A DNA stretch of 64,000 nucleotides from Anaerococcus octavius (GTDB lineage: Bacteria > Bacillota > Clostridia > Tissierellales > Peptoniphilaceae): positions 1,178,001 to 1,242,000 of the forward strand of contig NZ_UFTA01000002.1 of the NCBI RefSeq assembly GCF_900445265.1, in the 5' to 3' direction. The position numbers were made by a program, and so were the translations under genes. The notes beneath the pieces are model-generated. The model was not told the origin of the DNA, did not search any database, and saw only the letters and a list, made by a program, of their open reading frames with translations. The first letter of the stretch is position 1. Each line of letters opens with the position of its first letter. This document shows positions 1-8,004 of this stretch, piece after piece.

Positions 1-176
1 TGACCCTTATCGGCTTCTACTAGACCGGCTATCATCTTAAATAATACACTTTTACCTACTCCATTTTCTCCAATAAAACCTACACATTGCCCTTGATCAA
101 TAGATAAAGATACATCATCAAATATTATATGATCCCCAAAGCTTTTACTAATATTTTTAATTTCTACAAAATTCAT
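1..176 (-). CDS. ABC transporter ATP-binding protein (N-terminal part, cut by window edge)
   Basis: Only the first ~58 codons lie in the window. Reading from the ATG at 176 leftward gives a typical ABC ATPase N-terminus with a Walker A loop (GENGVGKS) near residue 38. The start lies 20 bases inside the end of the upstream membrane gene (stop at 157), so translation is probably coupled. With the two membrane genes before it, this makes an ABC exporter of the ABC-2 type: two integral membrane subunits followed by the ATPase. Substrate unknown; a YtrA-type operator upstream hints at cell-envelope or antibiotic stress. The family call is firm, the substrate is not. Confidence 0.85.
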   Translation of the reverse strand, partial: MNFVEIKNISKSFGDHIIFDDVSLSIDQGQCVGFIGENGVGKSVLFKMIAGLVEADKG

Positions 177-954
177 GCTTTTCTCCCTTCAATAGATAAT
201 ATGACCTAACAAGATTGTAAATCATTGTTATAATTTCTACAAAAATTAATATTACAAGCACACACAAATTATTTCTAAACAGTCCTTGATGTAAAAGTAA
301 ATAATTATTTAAAAAAATAAATGCAAGTATATTAGAGCGACTCCTAAAACCTATATAAGCCATTATATATAGTATTATTCCTAAACCTACCATAAGTTGA
401 TAAGAAAATTTCTGATTTATAATAGAAAGTACTGCATAGAAAAATATCAATCCCAAACTTAAATAAAGACTCGTACATATAAGTGCAACTAAACCATTAT
501 TAAAATACTCTGTATAAGTATTAAAAATATCCAAAACTTCATTAACTCCACTAAATTCTATAGGCTTTAATATGCTAGTAAACGAAAAACAACCCAGTCC
601 TATCATAAACCTAATAATAGAAATTATAAATATATGGACAAATATAAAAATACTAAATTTTAATATTTTTTGAGAAGTATATGAGAAAATATTCCTATAT
701 CTTAAAACTTCTATATCATTAATCTCTTTTATATCTCTTGCAATAATTATAAAAACTATTGGTAAAATAAAATACATTGTATTATAATGATCTGCATACA
801 TTAATAGCATGAAATCAAATATACTAATATCCATATTTTTATAAATTATTCTATCTTGTATAGAAGTAAGGATTGATAAAAGATAGCAAATTAATAATAA
901 AACACGATTTTTATAAAATATATTTATTAAATTTTCTTTAACGTTTTTCTTCAT
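157..954 (-). CDS. ABC-2-like integral membrane protein (exporter subunit)
   Basis: 265 aa, very hydrophobic, with about six or seven predicted membrane helices and short charged loops; no enzyme motif. It overlaps the upstream membrane gene by 17 bases and the downstream ATPase gene by 20 bases, the usual packing of ABC exporter subunits. I do not recognise a specific family from sequence alone; the role as permease subunit is inferred from context. The N-terminus (MKKNVKENLINIFYKNR) is basic and cytoplasmic in style. Confidence 0.6.
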   Translation of the reverse strand: MKKNVKENLINIFYKNRVLLLICYLLSILTSIQDRIIYKNMDISIFDFMLLMYADHYNTMYFILPIVFIIIARDIKEINDIEVLRYRNIFSYTSQKILKFSIFIFVHIFIISIIRFMIGLGCFSFTSILKPIEFSGVNEVLDIFNTYTEYFNNGLVALICTSLYLSLGLIFFYAVLSIINQKFSYQLMVGLGIILYIMAYIGFRSRSNILAFIFLNNYLLLHQGLFRNNLCVLVILIFVEIITMIYNLVRSYYLLKGEKHEFCRN

Positions 955-1690
955 ATTTTTTCCTGAATATCTTTTCCATTATAAATATAACTGCTGCAAA
1001 GACAAATATGGCTATTAATATATTTTTATAATCCATTACACTAGGGTCTAAACGGTCTAGAACAAATGCTGTAGTTAAACTAAACCTTTGAAGTCCCATA
1101 GTAGCTGTAATAAAATTTTCTAACATAGTAAATAAAAAAGTCCCTGTAAGTGCTAAAAATAAATTATTTACATATAAAGAAACAATTTGACCAAATAAAC
1201 AAATCATTGCCCCTATAAGGGCTTTATGTAAAGACCATAAAAATCCAAAGGCAATAGGTTTATTTATTTGCATGCTTCCTAAAATATATCCATTATAATC
1301 AGGCTTTTGTACGCTTGATCTAACAGATGCTATATTAATCGAAAAAATAATTCCAATGAAATTTACTATAAATACCATTATGAAAATTGATAATACACAA
1401 GATATAATTTGCTTTTTTATATAATCTTTGGATTTTATTCTCATAGATACATAATCCAAAAAGTTGTTTTTAGTTAAATAAAAACTATAGTAAACAAATG
1501 GCAATGAAACTATCAAAGGGAAAATAAAATCTGGAAAATCTGATCCAGATATATATGGTTCTATAGGATAATCTATTAAAAAGTTTTTGTTAGTACTTAT
1601 AATAGATAAAATAAGGATGATTAAATATATAGATCCCCATATAACAGTTAGTGGTATTTTTCTTTTGACTAATTTATAAAATAAACTCAT
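938..1690 (-). CDS. ABC-2-like integral membrane protein, first gene of exporter operon
   Basis: 250 aa with about six hydrophobic helices and a basic C-terminus (EKIFRKKYEEKR). It is the promoter-proximal gene of the three-gene unit continuing past position 1. A GGAG Shine-Dalgarno precedes the ATG at 1690. A consensus-like promoter and a YtrA/GntR-type operator lie directly upstream, so expression is probably repressor controlled. Function as an exporter permease is inferred from the neighbouring ATPase; the substrate is unknown. Confidence 0.6.
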   Translation of the reverse strand: MSLFYKLVKRKIPLTVIWGSIYLIILILSIISTNKNFLIDYPIEPYISGSDFPDFIFPLIVSLPFVYYSFYLTKNNFLDYVSMRIKSKDYIKKQIISCVLSIFIMVFIVNFIGIIFSINIASVRSSVQKPDYNGYILGSMQINKPIAFGFLWSLHKALIGAMICLFGQIVSLYVNNLFLALTGTFLFTMLENFITATMGLQRFSLTTAFVLDRLDPSVMDYKNILIAIFVFAAVIFIMEKIFRKKYEEKR

Positions 1691-1703
1691 AAAAATCTCC
1701 TTT

Positions 1704-1730
1704 TAGTGTTATGGCGCTCACCATACACTA
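1704..1730. promoter_or_regulatory. YtrA-type (GntR family) operator
   Basis: An inverted repeat TAGTGTT-N13-TACACTA spans these 27 bases. It matches the half-site pattern known for YtrA-subfamily GntR repressors, which commonly control ABC exporter operons. It covers the expected transcription start of the downstream -10 box, so a bound repressor would block initiation. The regulator gene is not in the window; it may be further along the operon beyond position 1. Confidence 0.65.
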
Positions 1731-1733
1731 CTA

Positions 1734-1761
1734 ATTATAATAACTTTCATTGTTTTGTCAA
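1734..1761 (-). promoter_or_regulatory. SigA-type promoter of the exporter operon
   Basis: On the minus strand TTGACA (1756-1761) is separated by 16 bases from TATAAT (1734-1739). The start point would fall inside the YtrA-type operator at 1704-1730, about 35 bases before the ATG at 1690. Confidence 0.75.
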
Positions 1762-1930
1762 TAGTTAAGATTGTTAAATTTTCATTAGATAATTAATTTG
1801 GAAAACAATATACTTTTATATACATATATCTAAAGTTAAATAAAAATCTGAAAAAATACAAATTACAAAATTATAAATAAAAACGATTAAATCAAATTGA
1901 AAAGTGTATTCTAACTTAGTAATTTTTTAT

Positions 1931-1967
1931 AAAAAAAAGACTAAAGATGATTTATCCATAGTCTTTT
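1931..1967 (-). terminator. Intrinsic terminator after murJ
   Basis: Stem AAAAGACTA/TAGTCTTTT (1935-1943 with 1959-1967), loop of 15, followed on the minus strand by a run of eight T. It ends murJ transcription. The rest of 1762-2048 shows only AT-rich DNA. Confidence 0.65.
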
Positions 1968-2048
1968 CCAGATATCATTAACACAATAATTTTTCTGTAC
2001 TTATTATTGAATTGTTGATTTTATATTTATATAAAATACTATATATAA

Positions 2049-3680
2049 TTATCTATTACTTTTTTTATCTACATCTGAATATATAATTTTATTTGAATTC
2101 TTAATTTTTGTTTTTTGAATTGAGTTTTGATTATTTTTCAAATGTTTTTTTGCACTACGCTTTTTAAACTTCTTGTGGTATATGGTATTTACCGTATTCA
2201 TTACCTCTGGTATTCTAGCTATTAATATTAAAAATAAATATACAATAGCCGCTAATATTATCGCTATGAAAATAGCTAGTATGTGTGGCATCTTTCCACT
2301 TGTTAAATTATACACACCACTAGCAGTTACAGCCATCATAGCTGTTGCAATTGAGATTTTGATTATAGATAATAGAGCAGTTTTGAAATTAAATGAACCA
2401 AAATTAGCTCTAAATTTATAAATCATTAAAATAGATCCAACTATAGTAGAAACTACTGTTGAAAGTGCTAATCCGTTTATACCAAAAAAGTTTATCAAAA
2501 TTATATTAAAAATGATATTAATAATTTGTTGGATAACTACAATTATAACTGGAGTTTTAGAATCTCCTACTGCATAGAATCCACGGTCAACTACGTCAGA
2601 TATTGATTGAAAAATAATAAATGGTGCATATGATGATAATAAACTTGCTACAATTATAGTATCTTCAGATTTAAAAGCATTTCTTTGAAACACTAGCTCA
2701 ATTATTGGTTGAGAAAGTACTGACATACCAATAGTTGCTGGCACAACAAGTAAAAGAGTTGTAACCACTGCTGAAGAAATAGATTTCTTCATAGCATTTA
2801 TCTTATTTGATTGACCTAATTCTGCAATTCTTGGATAAAGAGCAGTTGTAACAGAAACTGTAATTACACCAGTAATTAGTGTTAGCATAGTTTTTGCATA
2901 AAATAATTTTGAAATAGATGCTTTTCCAAAATATGCTGAAGCCATAGAGTTATCAACAATTATTGAAATCTCACCAGCTGCAGACGATACTATAACTGGT
3001 ATAGCAATAATCATCAGTTGTCTGACATATTTATTTGAAAAATCTATAAGTTTTTCATGGTGATAGCCTGCATTTCTAGTAGCTTTAGGAAATAATATGT
3101 ATTGTAAAATATTTCCTAATAAAGCTCCTATTATCAATAGATAAGCATTGCCAGTTTTTCCTGTTAGTACTGTAAATATAATAATAACAATATTCATTAT
3201 TATTCCAGTAATAGCAGGATTAAAGAAATCTCCCTTAATGTTTAGATACCCTCTAAATACTGCAGAATAAAGATAAGCATAGACTGCAAACATCATTATT
3301 CTTGTATAATCAGCAGCTAAGTCCAACCACTGACCATCTAAATCTGGAGAAAGAATCTTAGAAAATGGTTTTGCAAAGATTAATCCTATTACTAATGCAA
3401 TAGTTGCAAATACCATCAATATATTAAAAATGTTTGAAGTGAACTTCTCAGCGGAAGCTTCACCTTCTTCGTTTTTTGCTCTATTATAGATGGGAATAAA
3501 TCCTGATATAATTCCAACAGCAACAAAGTTTGATACCACTACAGGCAAAGTATTTGCAGTTGTATATATAGATTTTAATTCACCCGCTCCTATATAATTT
3601 GCCATAACCGCTTCTCTAATAAATCCAAAGACTTTTGAGATTATAGTTATAAACATGAGCATAAATGTCGTTTGACCCAT
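2049..3680 (-). CDS. murJ: MurJ lipid II flippase (MviN family)
   Basis: 543 aa polytopic membrane protein of the MOP flippase superfamily; MurJ moves lipid II across the cytoplasmic membrane for peptidoglycan synthesis. The N-terminus contains the family hallmark around KVFGFIREAVMANYIGAG, and about 14 hydrophobic helices follow. The last ~45 residues form a basic Lys/Asn-rich tail, longer than usual. A GAGAGGTT Shine-Dalgarno lies before the ATG at 3680. It seems to be transcribed alone or from the 3739 operon, since no terminator is evident in the 58-base gap. Confidence 0.93.
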   Translation of the reverse strand: MGQTTFMLMFITIISKVFGFIREAVMANYIGAGELKSIYTTANTLPVVVSNFVAVGIISGFIPIYNRAKNEEGEASAEKFTSNIFNILMVFATIALVIGLIFAKPFSKILSPDLDGQWLDLAADYTRIMMFAVYAYLYSAVFRGYLNIKGDFFNPAITGIIMNIVIIIFTVLTGKTGNAYLLIIGALLGNILQYILFPKATRNAGYHHEKLIDFSNKYVRQLMIIAIPVIVSSAAGEISIIVDNSMASAYFGKASISKLFYAKTMLTLITGVITVSVTTALYPRIAELGQSNKINAMKKSISSAVVTTLLLVVPATIGMSVLSQPIIELVFQRNAFKSEDTIIVASLLSSYAPFIIFQSISDVVDRGFYAVGDSKTPVIIVVIQQIINIIFNIILINFFGINGLALSTVVSTIVGSILMIYKFRANFGSFNFKTALLSIIKISIATAMMAVTASGVYNLTSGKMPHILAIFIAIILAAIVYLFLILIARIPEVMNTVNTIYHKKFKKRSAKKHLKNNQNSIQKTKIKNSNKIIYSDVDKKSNR

Positions 3681-3738
3681 AACAACCTCTCTTATTATTT
3701 CATCTACTTATTATATCTATAAAAAAAGTTAAATACAA

Positions 3739-4299
3739 CTATAAAAATAGTATATTATCTTTTTTTATATCAAAAAGTTCAAAATCACAAGTATTATGAG
3801 AAACAATTATTATAGATTTGTCCATAAATCTTTCTTTGATTGTACTAGCTAAATAGATCTTACTAGCATAATCTATGCCTGTAAAAGGTTCATCCATAAT
3901 TAAAATATCCCCATCAAACACATAGGCTCTAGCTAGAGCTACTTTTCTTTGCATACCTCCACTTAATAAATATATTTTTTGATTTACATCATTAATTCCG
4001 AATCTTTTTAATGTATCAATTAATAATTGTTCATCATTTTCAATTAATTTTAGATTATCTAGGGCAGATATTTCATTAATCAGTCTATTTTCTTGAAAAA
4101 CTACAGAAGCATTTGTAAAATTTGTTTCTATAAATCCTTGATCCGCCTTTTCTAAGTTTAAAAGCAATTTTAAAATAGTAGTTTTCCCAATTCCAGATTT
4201 ACCAAAAATACCCATACTATTTCCATCAGCTATTTTAAACGATAAATTATGTAAAACTTTTTTATCATAGGATTTACTTACTTTTTTAAACTCAATCAT
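3739..4299 (-). CDS. ABC transporter ATPase, nitrate/sulfonate/taurine (SsuB-like) type
   Basis: 186 aa with Walker A GKSGIGKTT (~residue 34), signature LSGGMQRKVALARA, Walker B DILIMDEPFTGID and the switch His in VSHN. It energises the importer formed with the permease at 4292 and the lipoprotein at 5013. It is about 60 residues shorter than usual SsuB/TauB ATPases and stops soon after the H-loop; all catalytic motifs are present. Start overlaps the permease stop by 8 bases. Confidence 0.88.
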   Translation of the reverse strand: MIEFKKVSKSYDKKVLHNLSFKIADGNSMGIFGKSGIGKTTILKLLLNLEKADQGFIETNFTNASVVFQENRLINEISALDNLKLIENDEQLLIDTLKRFGINDVNQKIYLLSGGMQRKVALARAYVFDGDILIMDEPFTGIDYASKIYLASTIKERFMDKSIIIVSHNTCDFELFDIKKDNILFL

Positions 4300-5053
4300 T
4301 TTTTGCTCCTAAAAGCTTTTTAAGGGTTATTTCAAAAAAAGAAGATATTAGCAAAATTGCCAAAGTCCATGCAAATAAGTTTGGCATATCTAAGTAAATT
4401 TTTGCATTGTATAAATTATTACCTATAGAATTTTTTGGAAGTCCTATGACTTCGGCAGCAATACCTGCTTTAAAAACTAAGCCTGATATACTTACTATAG
4501 AAGAATACAAAAAAGTTTTTACCTTTATTTTGTAAATATATTTTATTTTTTTTATCTCACTTACTTTATAAATATCAGCCATTTGTAAAATATTCTTATC
4601 AATATCTGATAATCCATCATATACATTTTGAAATATTAAAGGCATTGCCATAATAAAACTTATATATATGGATAAATAATCTTTATTAGCCCAAAATAAT
4701 AAAAATATTACTAAACTAGCTAATGGTATTGACCTAAAAATACGAATAAGTGGGCTAATAAAATCATAGAATAATTTATTTTTATAAGCTAAATATGCAA
4801 ATATTACTCCAATTGCAATAGAAATTAAAAAACCAGCTATGATCTTTATTGTAGAAAGAAATATAGCCTTATAAAAATCTACTTGACCTAGTAAGTATAT
4901 AAATTTTTTAAATACAATAAGAGGAGATGGTAAAAGTATCTCCTCTTTTATAAAACTTGCCATAATTTGCCATATTATTATCCAAATTATAGCTATAATT
5001 ATTTTTCTAAATTTATTTTGTGTAGTAGAAGTCATCTTCTGGTAATGATCCAC
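4292..5053 (-). CDS. ABC transporter permease, SsuC/TauC type
   Basis: 253 aa with about six membrane helices and a binding-protein-dependent permease loop (EAA-like, near DIDKNILQMADIYKVSEI) that contacts the ATPase. The longest frame begins with GTG at 5053; an ATG at 5035 (MTSTTQNKF) is an equally plausible start. Either way it overlaps the 3' end of the binding-protein gene, indicating coupled translation. It is part of the five-gene hydrogenase/importer unit. Substrate not assignable from sequence. Confidence 0.85.
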   Translation of the reverse strand: MDHYQKMTSTTQNKFRKIIIAIIWIIIWQIMASFIKEEILLPSPLIVFKKFIYLLGQVDFYKAIFLSTIKIIAGFLISIAIGVIFAYLAYKNKLFYDFISPLIRIFRSIPLASLVIFLLFWANKDYLSIYISFIMAMPLIFQNVYDGLSDIDKNILQMADIYKVSEIKKIKYIYKIKVKTFLYSSIVSISGLVFKAGIAAEVIGLPKNSIGNNLYNAKIYLDMPNLFAWTLAILLISSFFEITLKKLLGAKND

Positions 5054-6089
5054 CCACTAATTGTGGATTACTTTGGTATAAATATTCCAAATGATTTTTA
5101 ATCATAGTTTGCATCTGTTCGCCATCAATATATGTTAAAGCAAGTTTTGGTAAAGCCTTTTTTGCTACAGCTTCTGGCATTATATCATATTTATCAAGTA
5201 ATGCTGCGGTAGCATCTATATTTGAATTTGCTTCTTCAATTGATTTTTTATATGTTTCTAACAGTAATGGCACATCTATATCTTTTAAGTAATCACTTCT
5301 TGCTACTAAAACTGCTGATATAAGTGGGTTGCCTGTTTCTTTTTCGTAAAGTTCATTTATATCTAGAGCCACTTTTGCATTTTCACTTTTCATTAGAACA
5401 TTTGTTACCATTGGTTCTGGAAGTAAAGCTACTTTTGCTTCTCCAGCTATCATTTTTTGAGCTACTTCGCTTGCCTCTGCTAGATACTCAATATCTACAT
5501 CACTTTCATTAAATCCAGCATCTTTTATAACTTCATTAATAGCAAGATCTGGAGTTGCTCCTTTAGCAGATGTATAGATAGTTTCTCCACTATTTACCAA
5601 ATCTTCAATTGAATTTATATTTAGATCTGCGTTTTCTACTAAATATAAAACACCTAGATTATTTATAGCTAAAACTTTAATTTTCCCTTCAGTTTTGTTA
5701 TAAACAGTAGCTGCTAGGTTTGGAGGAATGATCGCCATATCGCTTTCTCCTGAAACAAGTTGAGGAATTACTGCATCTGGAGCTCCCTCTACTGATTCAT
5801 TAAAGGAGAAATTTGGGTCATCATCATTTTTTGACCAATCAACCATATTTATTGCTCCAGCAGATGTTGGACCTTTTAACATAGAGAGATTTACATCATA
5901 ATGAGCTTGATTTTTATCTTCAACTATTTGTTCTTCTTTTTCTTCTGGTTTTTCGCTTTGATCGTTATTATTAACTTCTTCTTTTGTCTCTACTTCTCGT
6001 TTGGTATTATTTTCAGTTTCTGCATTATTTGCACATCCTGCTAGACCTAAGGCTAATAGAATAGCTAGTGACTTTTTATTAAATTTCAT
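5013..6089 (-). CDS. ABC transporter substrate-binding lipoprotein, NMT1/SsuA-like
   Basis: 358 aa. A lipoprotein signal with lipobox LGLAGC anchors it at Cys19; residues ~20-60 are an acidic Glu/Lys/Asn linker; the rest is a periplasmic-binding-protein-like fold of the nitrate/sulfonate/thiamine-precursor group (DAVIPQLVSGESDMAIIPP is typical of the ligand cleft region). It sits 19 bases after the hydrogenase-like gene and overlaps the permease gene, so the importer and the Fe-S proteins are co-transcribed. The ligand is unknown; nothing here identifies taurine, nitrate or a pyrimidine. Confidence 0.85.
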   Translation of the reverse strand: MKFNKKSLAILLALGLAGCANNAETENNTKREVETKEEVNNNDQSEKPEEKEEQIVEDKNQAHYDVNLSMLKGPTSAGAINMVDWSKNDDDPNFSFNESVEGAPDAVIPQLVSGESDMAIIPPNLAATVYNKTEGKIKVLAINNLGVLYLVENADLNINSIEDLVNSGETIYTSAKGATPDLAINEVIKDAGFNESDVDIEYLAEASEVAQKMIAGEAKVALLPEPMVTNVLMKSENAKVALDINELYEKETGNPLISAVLVARSDYLKDIDVPLLLETYKKSIEEANSNIDATAALLDKYDIMPEAVAKKALPKLALTYIDGEQMQTMIKNHLEYLYQSNPQLVGGSLPEDDFYYTK

Positions 6090-6108
6090 TCATTAATTCC
6101 TTTTAGTT

Positions 6109-7632
6109 TTATTTTAGTATTTCATCATTTGGTCTATCTTGCTTAGGTATATGAATATTATCAGCTGGAGACTTGAATTCAGATGCTTTGGCAAATGCTT
6201 TTACTGCTTTACCTGTTTTATTTTCGGCTATAACTACTCCTGGTCCACCAACACATCCTCCTTGGCAAGCCATACCTTCGATAAGTTTACCGTCCATACG
6301 ACCAAGTTTTGCCATTTGAGCTAGTTTCACACAATTTCCAAGTCCTTCTGCTCCTTCAACATCAACTTCTATGCCTGGTTTAATTTCTTTGGCACGTCTT
6401 ACAACCGCTTCAGCAACTCCACCACTATTGGCATAATTTCTACCTGTCTCTGATGCGTCCATCATTATTTCATCTGCTTCTATTTCAGATGGCTCTATGC
6501 CTTTTGCCAAAAACATTCCTAAAAGCTCTTCATAGGTAATTACAAAGTCTATAACCTCAGCTACTTCTGGTTCTAAGGCTTCTAATTTTTTAGATATGCA
6601 AGGTCCTATAAAGGTTATTTCACAATTAGGATCTTTCTTTTTAAGTTGTAATCCTGTATATATCATAGGTGTAGATGATTCTGAAATATAATCATTAATC
6701 TCAGGGAATTTTTGTCTAACCATTAATTTCCAAGAAAAGCAGCATGATGTACCCATAAATGGAAATTCACCAGTAGGTACTTTTTCTAAATATTCATGAG
6801 CTTCATTCATAGTGGTTAAATCCGCTCCAAGTCCTACTTCTATAACTTCATCAAAACCTAATTTCTTGATAGCTTCACGAGTTTGCTCTGGACTAACATT
6901 TGGTCCAAATTGTCCTACAAAAGACGGAGCAATTATCGCATAAGTTTTTTTAGCAGATTGAATAGACTTAACTAATTGATAAATCTCAGATTTATCAGAA
7001 ATTGCTCCAAATGGACAAGTACTTATACATCTACCGCAAGCTACACAAGTATCTGAATCTATATCTGCGCGTCCTAATTCATCTGAATGAATAGCATTTA
7101 CACCACAGCTAGATGCACAAGGTCTTTTTTGATGGTTAATTGCATTATATGGACAAGCTTCAACACATTTTCCACATTTGATACACTTATCTTGATCAAT
7201 AATAGATCCCTTTGGAGTATATGTAATTGCATTCTTGGGGCAGACATTCACACATGGATGACCGATACAAGCCATACATTGATCTGTAACTGTGACTTTA
7301 TTTTCTGGACAAGCTTGGCAGGCAATTTTTATTACGCTTACTAGAGGAGGATTGTAAATTCTATGGTTTACGTCCATTTCATCTAAGCCTTTAGTGACAG
7401 CATCAGTTTTATCAGCAGTTCTAGCATCAAGACCTATACCAAGTCTAAGTCTTTCACCCATTACTGCTCTTTCTAAAAATATATTTCCTCTAAATATACT
7501 TTGTTCACCTGGTAATATGTCATATACTTCTAATGCTATATCTGTTATTGATCTATTTTCATAAGCAATTTTTGCAATATGCTCAAAGGCAGCTCTTCTA
7601 ATATTTAATATATCTATGTAAGTTTCTTTCAT
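6109..7632 (-). CDS. [FeFe]-hydrogenase-like protein with poly-ferredoxin domain (group B-like)
   Basis: 507 aa. The N-terminal half carries several Cys motifs for [4Fe-4S] clusters: CMACIGHPCVNVCP (119-132), CIKCGKCVEACP (150-161), CASSC (172-176) and CVACGRCISTCP (196-207). The C-terminal half has the three H-cluster signatures: TSCC at 295-298, GPC at 343-345 and MACQGGC at 454-460, so all four Cys ligands are present. L1 reads TSCCFSW rather than TSCCPxW, and L2 lacks the usual Met, resembling the little-studied group B hydrogenases. The expected activity is ferredoxin-linked H2 formation, or a sensory or auxiliary role. It overlaps the small upstream gene by 4 bases. Confidence 0.82.
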   Translation of the reverse strand: MKETYIDILNIRRAAFEHIAKIAYENRSITDIALEVYDILPGEQSIFRGNIFLERAVMGERLRLGIGLDARTADKTDAVTKGLDEMDVNHRIYNPPLVSVIKIACQACPENKVTVTDQCMACIGHPCVNVCPKNAITYTPKGSIIDQDKCIKCGKCVEACPYNAINHQKRPCASSCGVNAIHSDELGRADIDSDTCVACGRCISTCPFGAISDKSEIYQLVKSIQSAKKTYAIIAPSFVGQFGPNVSPEQTREAIKKLGFDEVIEVGLGADLTTMNEAHEYLEKVPTGEFPFMGTSCCFSWKLMVRQKFPEINDYISESSTPMIYTGLQLKKKDPNCEITFIGPCISKKLEALEPEVAEVIDFVITYEELLGMFLAKGIEPSEIEADEIMMDASETGRNYANSGGVAEAVVRRAKEIKPGIEVDVEGAEGLGNCVKLAQMAKLGRMDGKLIEGMACQGGCVGGPGVVIAENKTGKAVKAFAKASEFKSPADNIHIPKQDRPNDEILK

Positions 7633-7922
7633 TTATTTACCTCATCTTTTGGGCTATATTCATCATATATTTGTTCCATAAGTTGTTCAGGCATTATTTT
7701 TTCATAATATGTATCATCAACTTTGGCTAACGTCGAAACATTACCTAATTGATCCATATCATTCATAATATTTGTGAATTCCACTTCTATATCGGGTTTT
7801 TTATCTATTTTCCCATATGCATAAGCTTTTTGTAAATCACTTTTTACTTCATATACTGAGTCTAATAGAACCTCACTTCCAGCTGATGTGCATCTAGCGC
7901 ATGAACAAATTACAACTTTCAT
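7629..7922 (-). CDS. Small Cys-rich protein, possible thioredoxin-fold [2Fe-2S] partner of the hydrogenase
   Basis: 97 aa beginning MKVVICSCARCTSAGSEVL, a CxCxxC cluster in a beta-strand/loop context reminiscent of the N-terminal part of NuoE-like [2Fe-2S] thioredoxin-fold ferredoxins. The further two Cys of a NuoE site are absent, so a full [2Fe-2S] centre is doubtful. It is the first gene of the hydrogenase/importer unit, with an ATGA overlap to the next gene and an AGGAGG site before its ATG. I do not recognise a named family; role as electron carrier is a guess from context. Confidence 0.7.
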   Translation of the reverse strand: MKVVICSCARCTSAGSEVLLDSVYEVKSDLQKAYAYGKIDKKPDIEVEFTNIMNDMDQLGNVSTLAKVDDTYYEKIMPEQLMEQIYDEYSPKDEVNK

Positions 7923-7956
7923 AAATCCTCCTTATTGTTTAATTAAATTATAGCAA

Positions 7957-8004
7957 AGAAAAAGTTTATAATCAATGATAAAAAATTATCAGTGATTATA
8001 AACT
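7957..8004 (-). terminator. Terminator of the pst-pho operon
   Basis: A long hairpin: 12-bp stem (7963-7974 with 7993-8004) plus an inner TGATA/TATCA stem, followed on the minus strand by CTTTTTCTTT. It overlaps the phoR stop codon and separates the phosphate operon from the hydrogenase unit. Confidence 0.7.

Noticed and set aside
5324..5512. A plus-strand short frame rich in Leu opposite the binding-protein gene
   Set aside because: Antisense shadow of a conserved lipoprotein gene; no start context.
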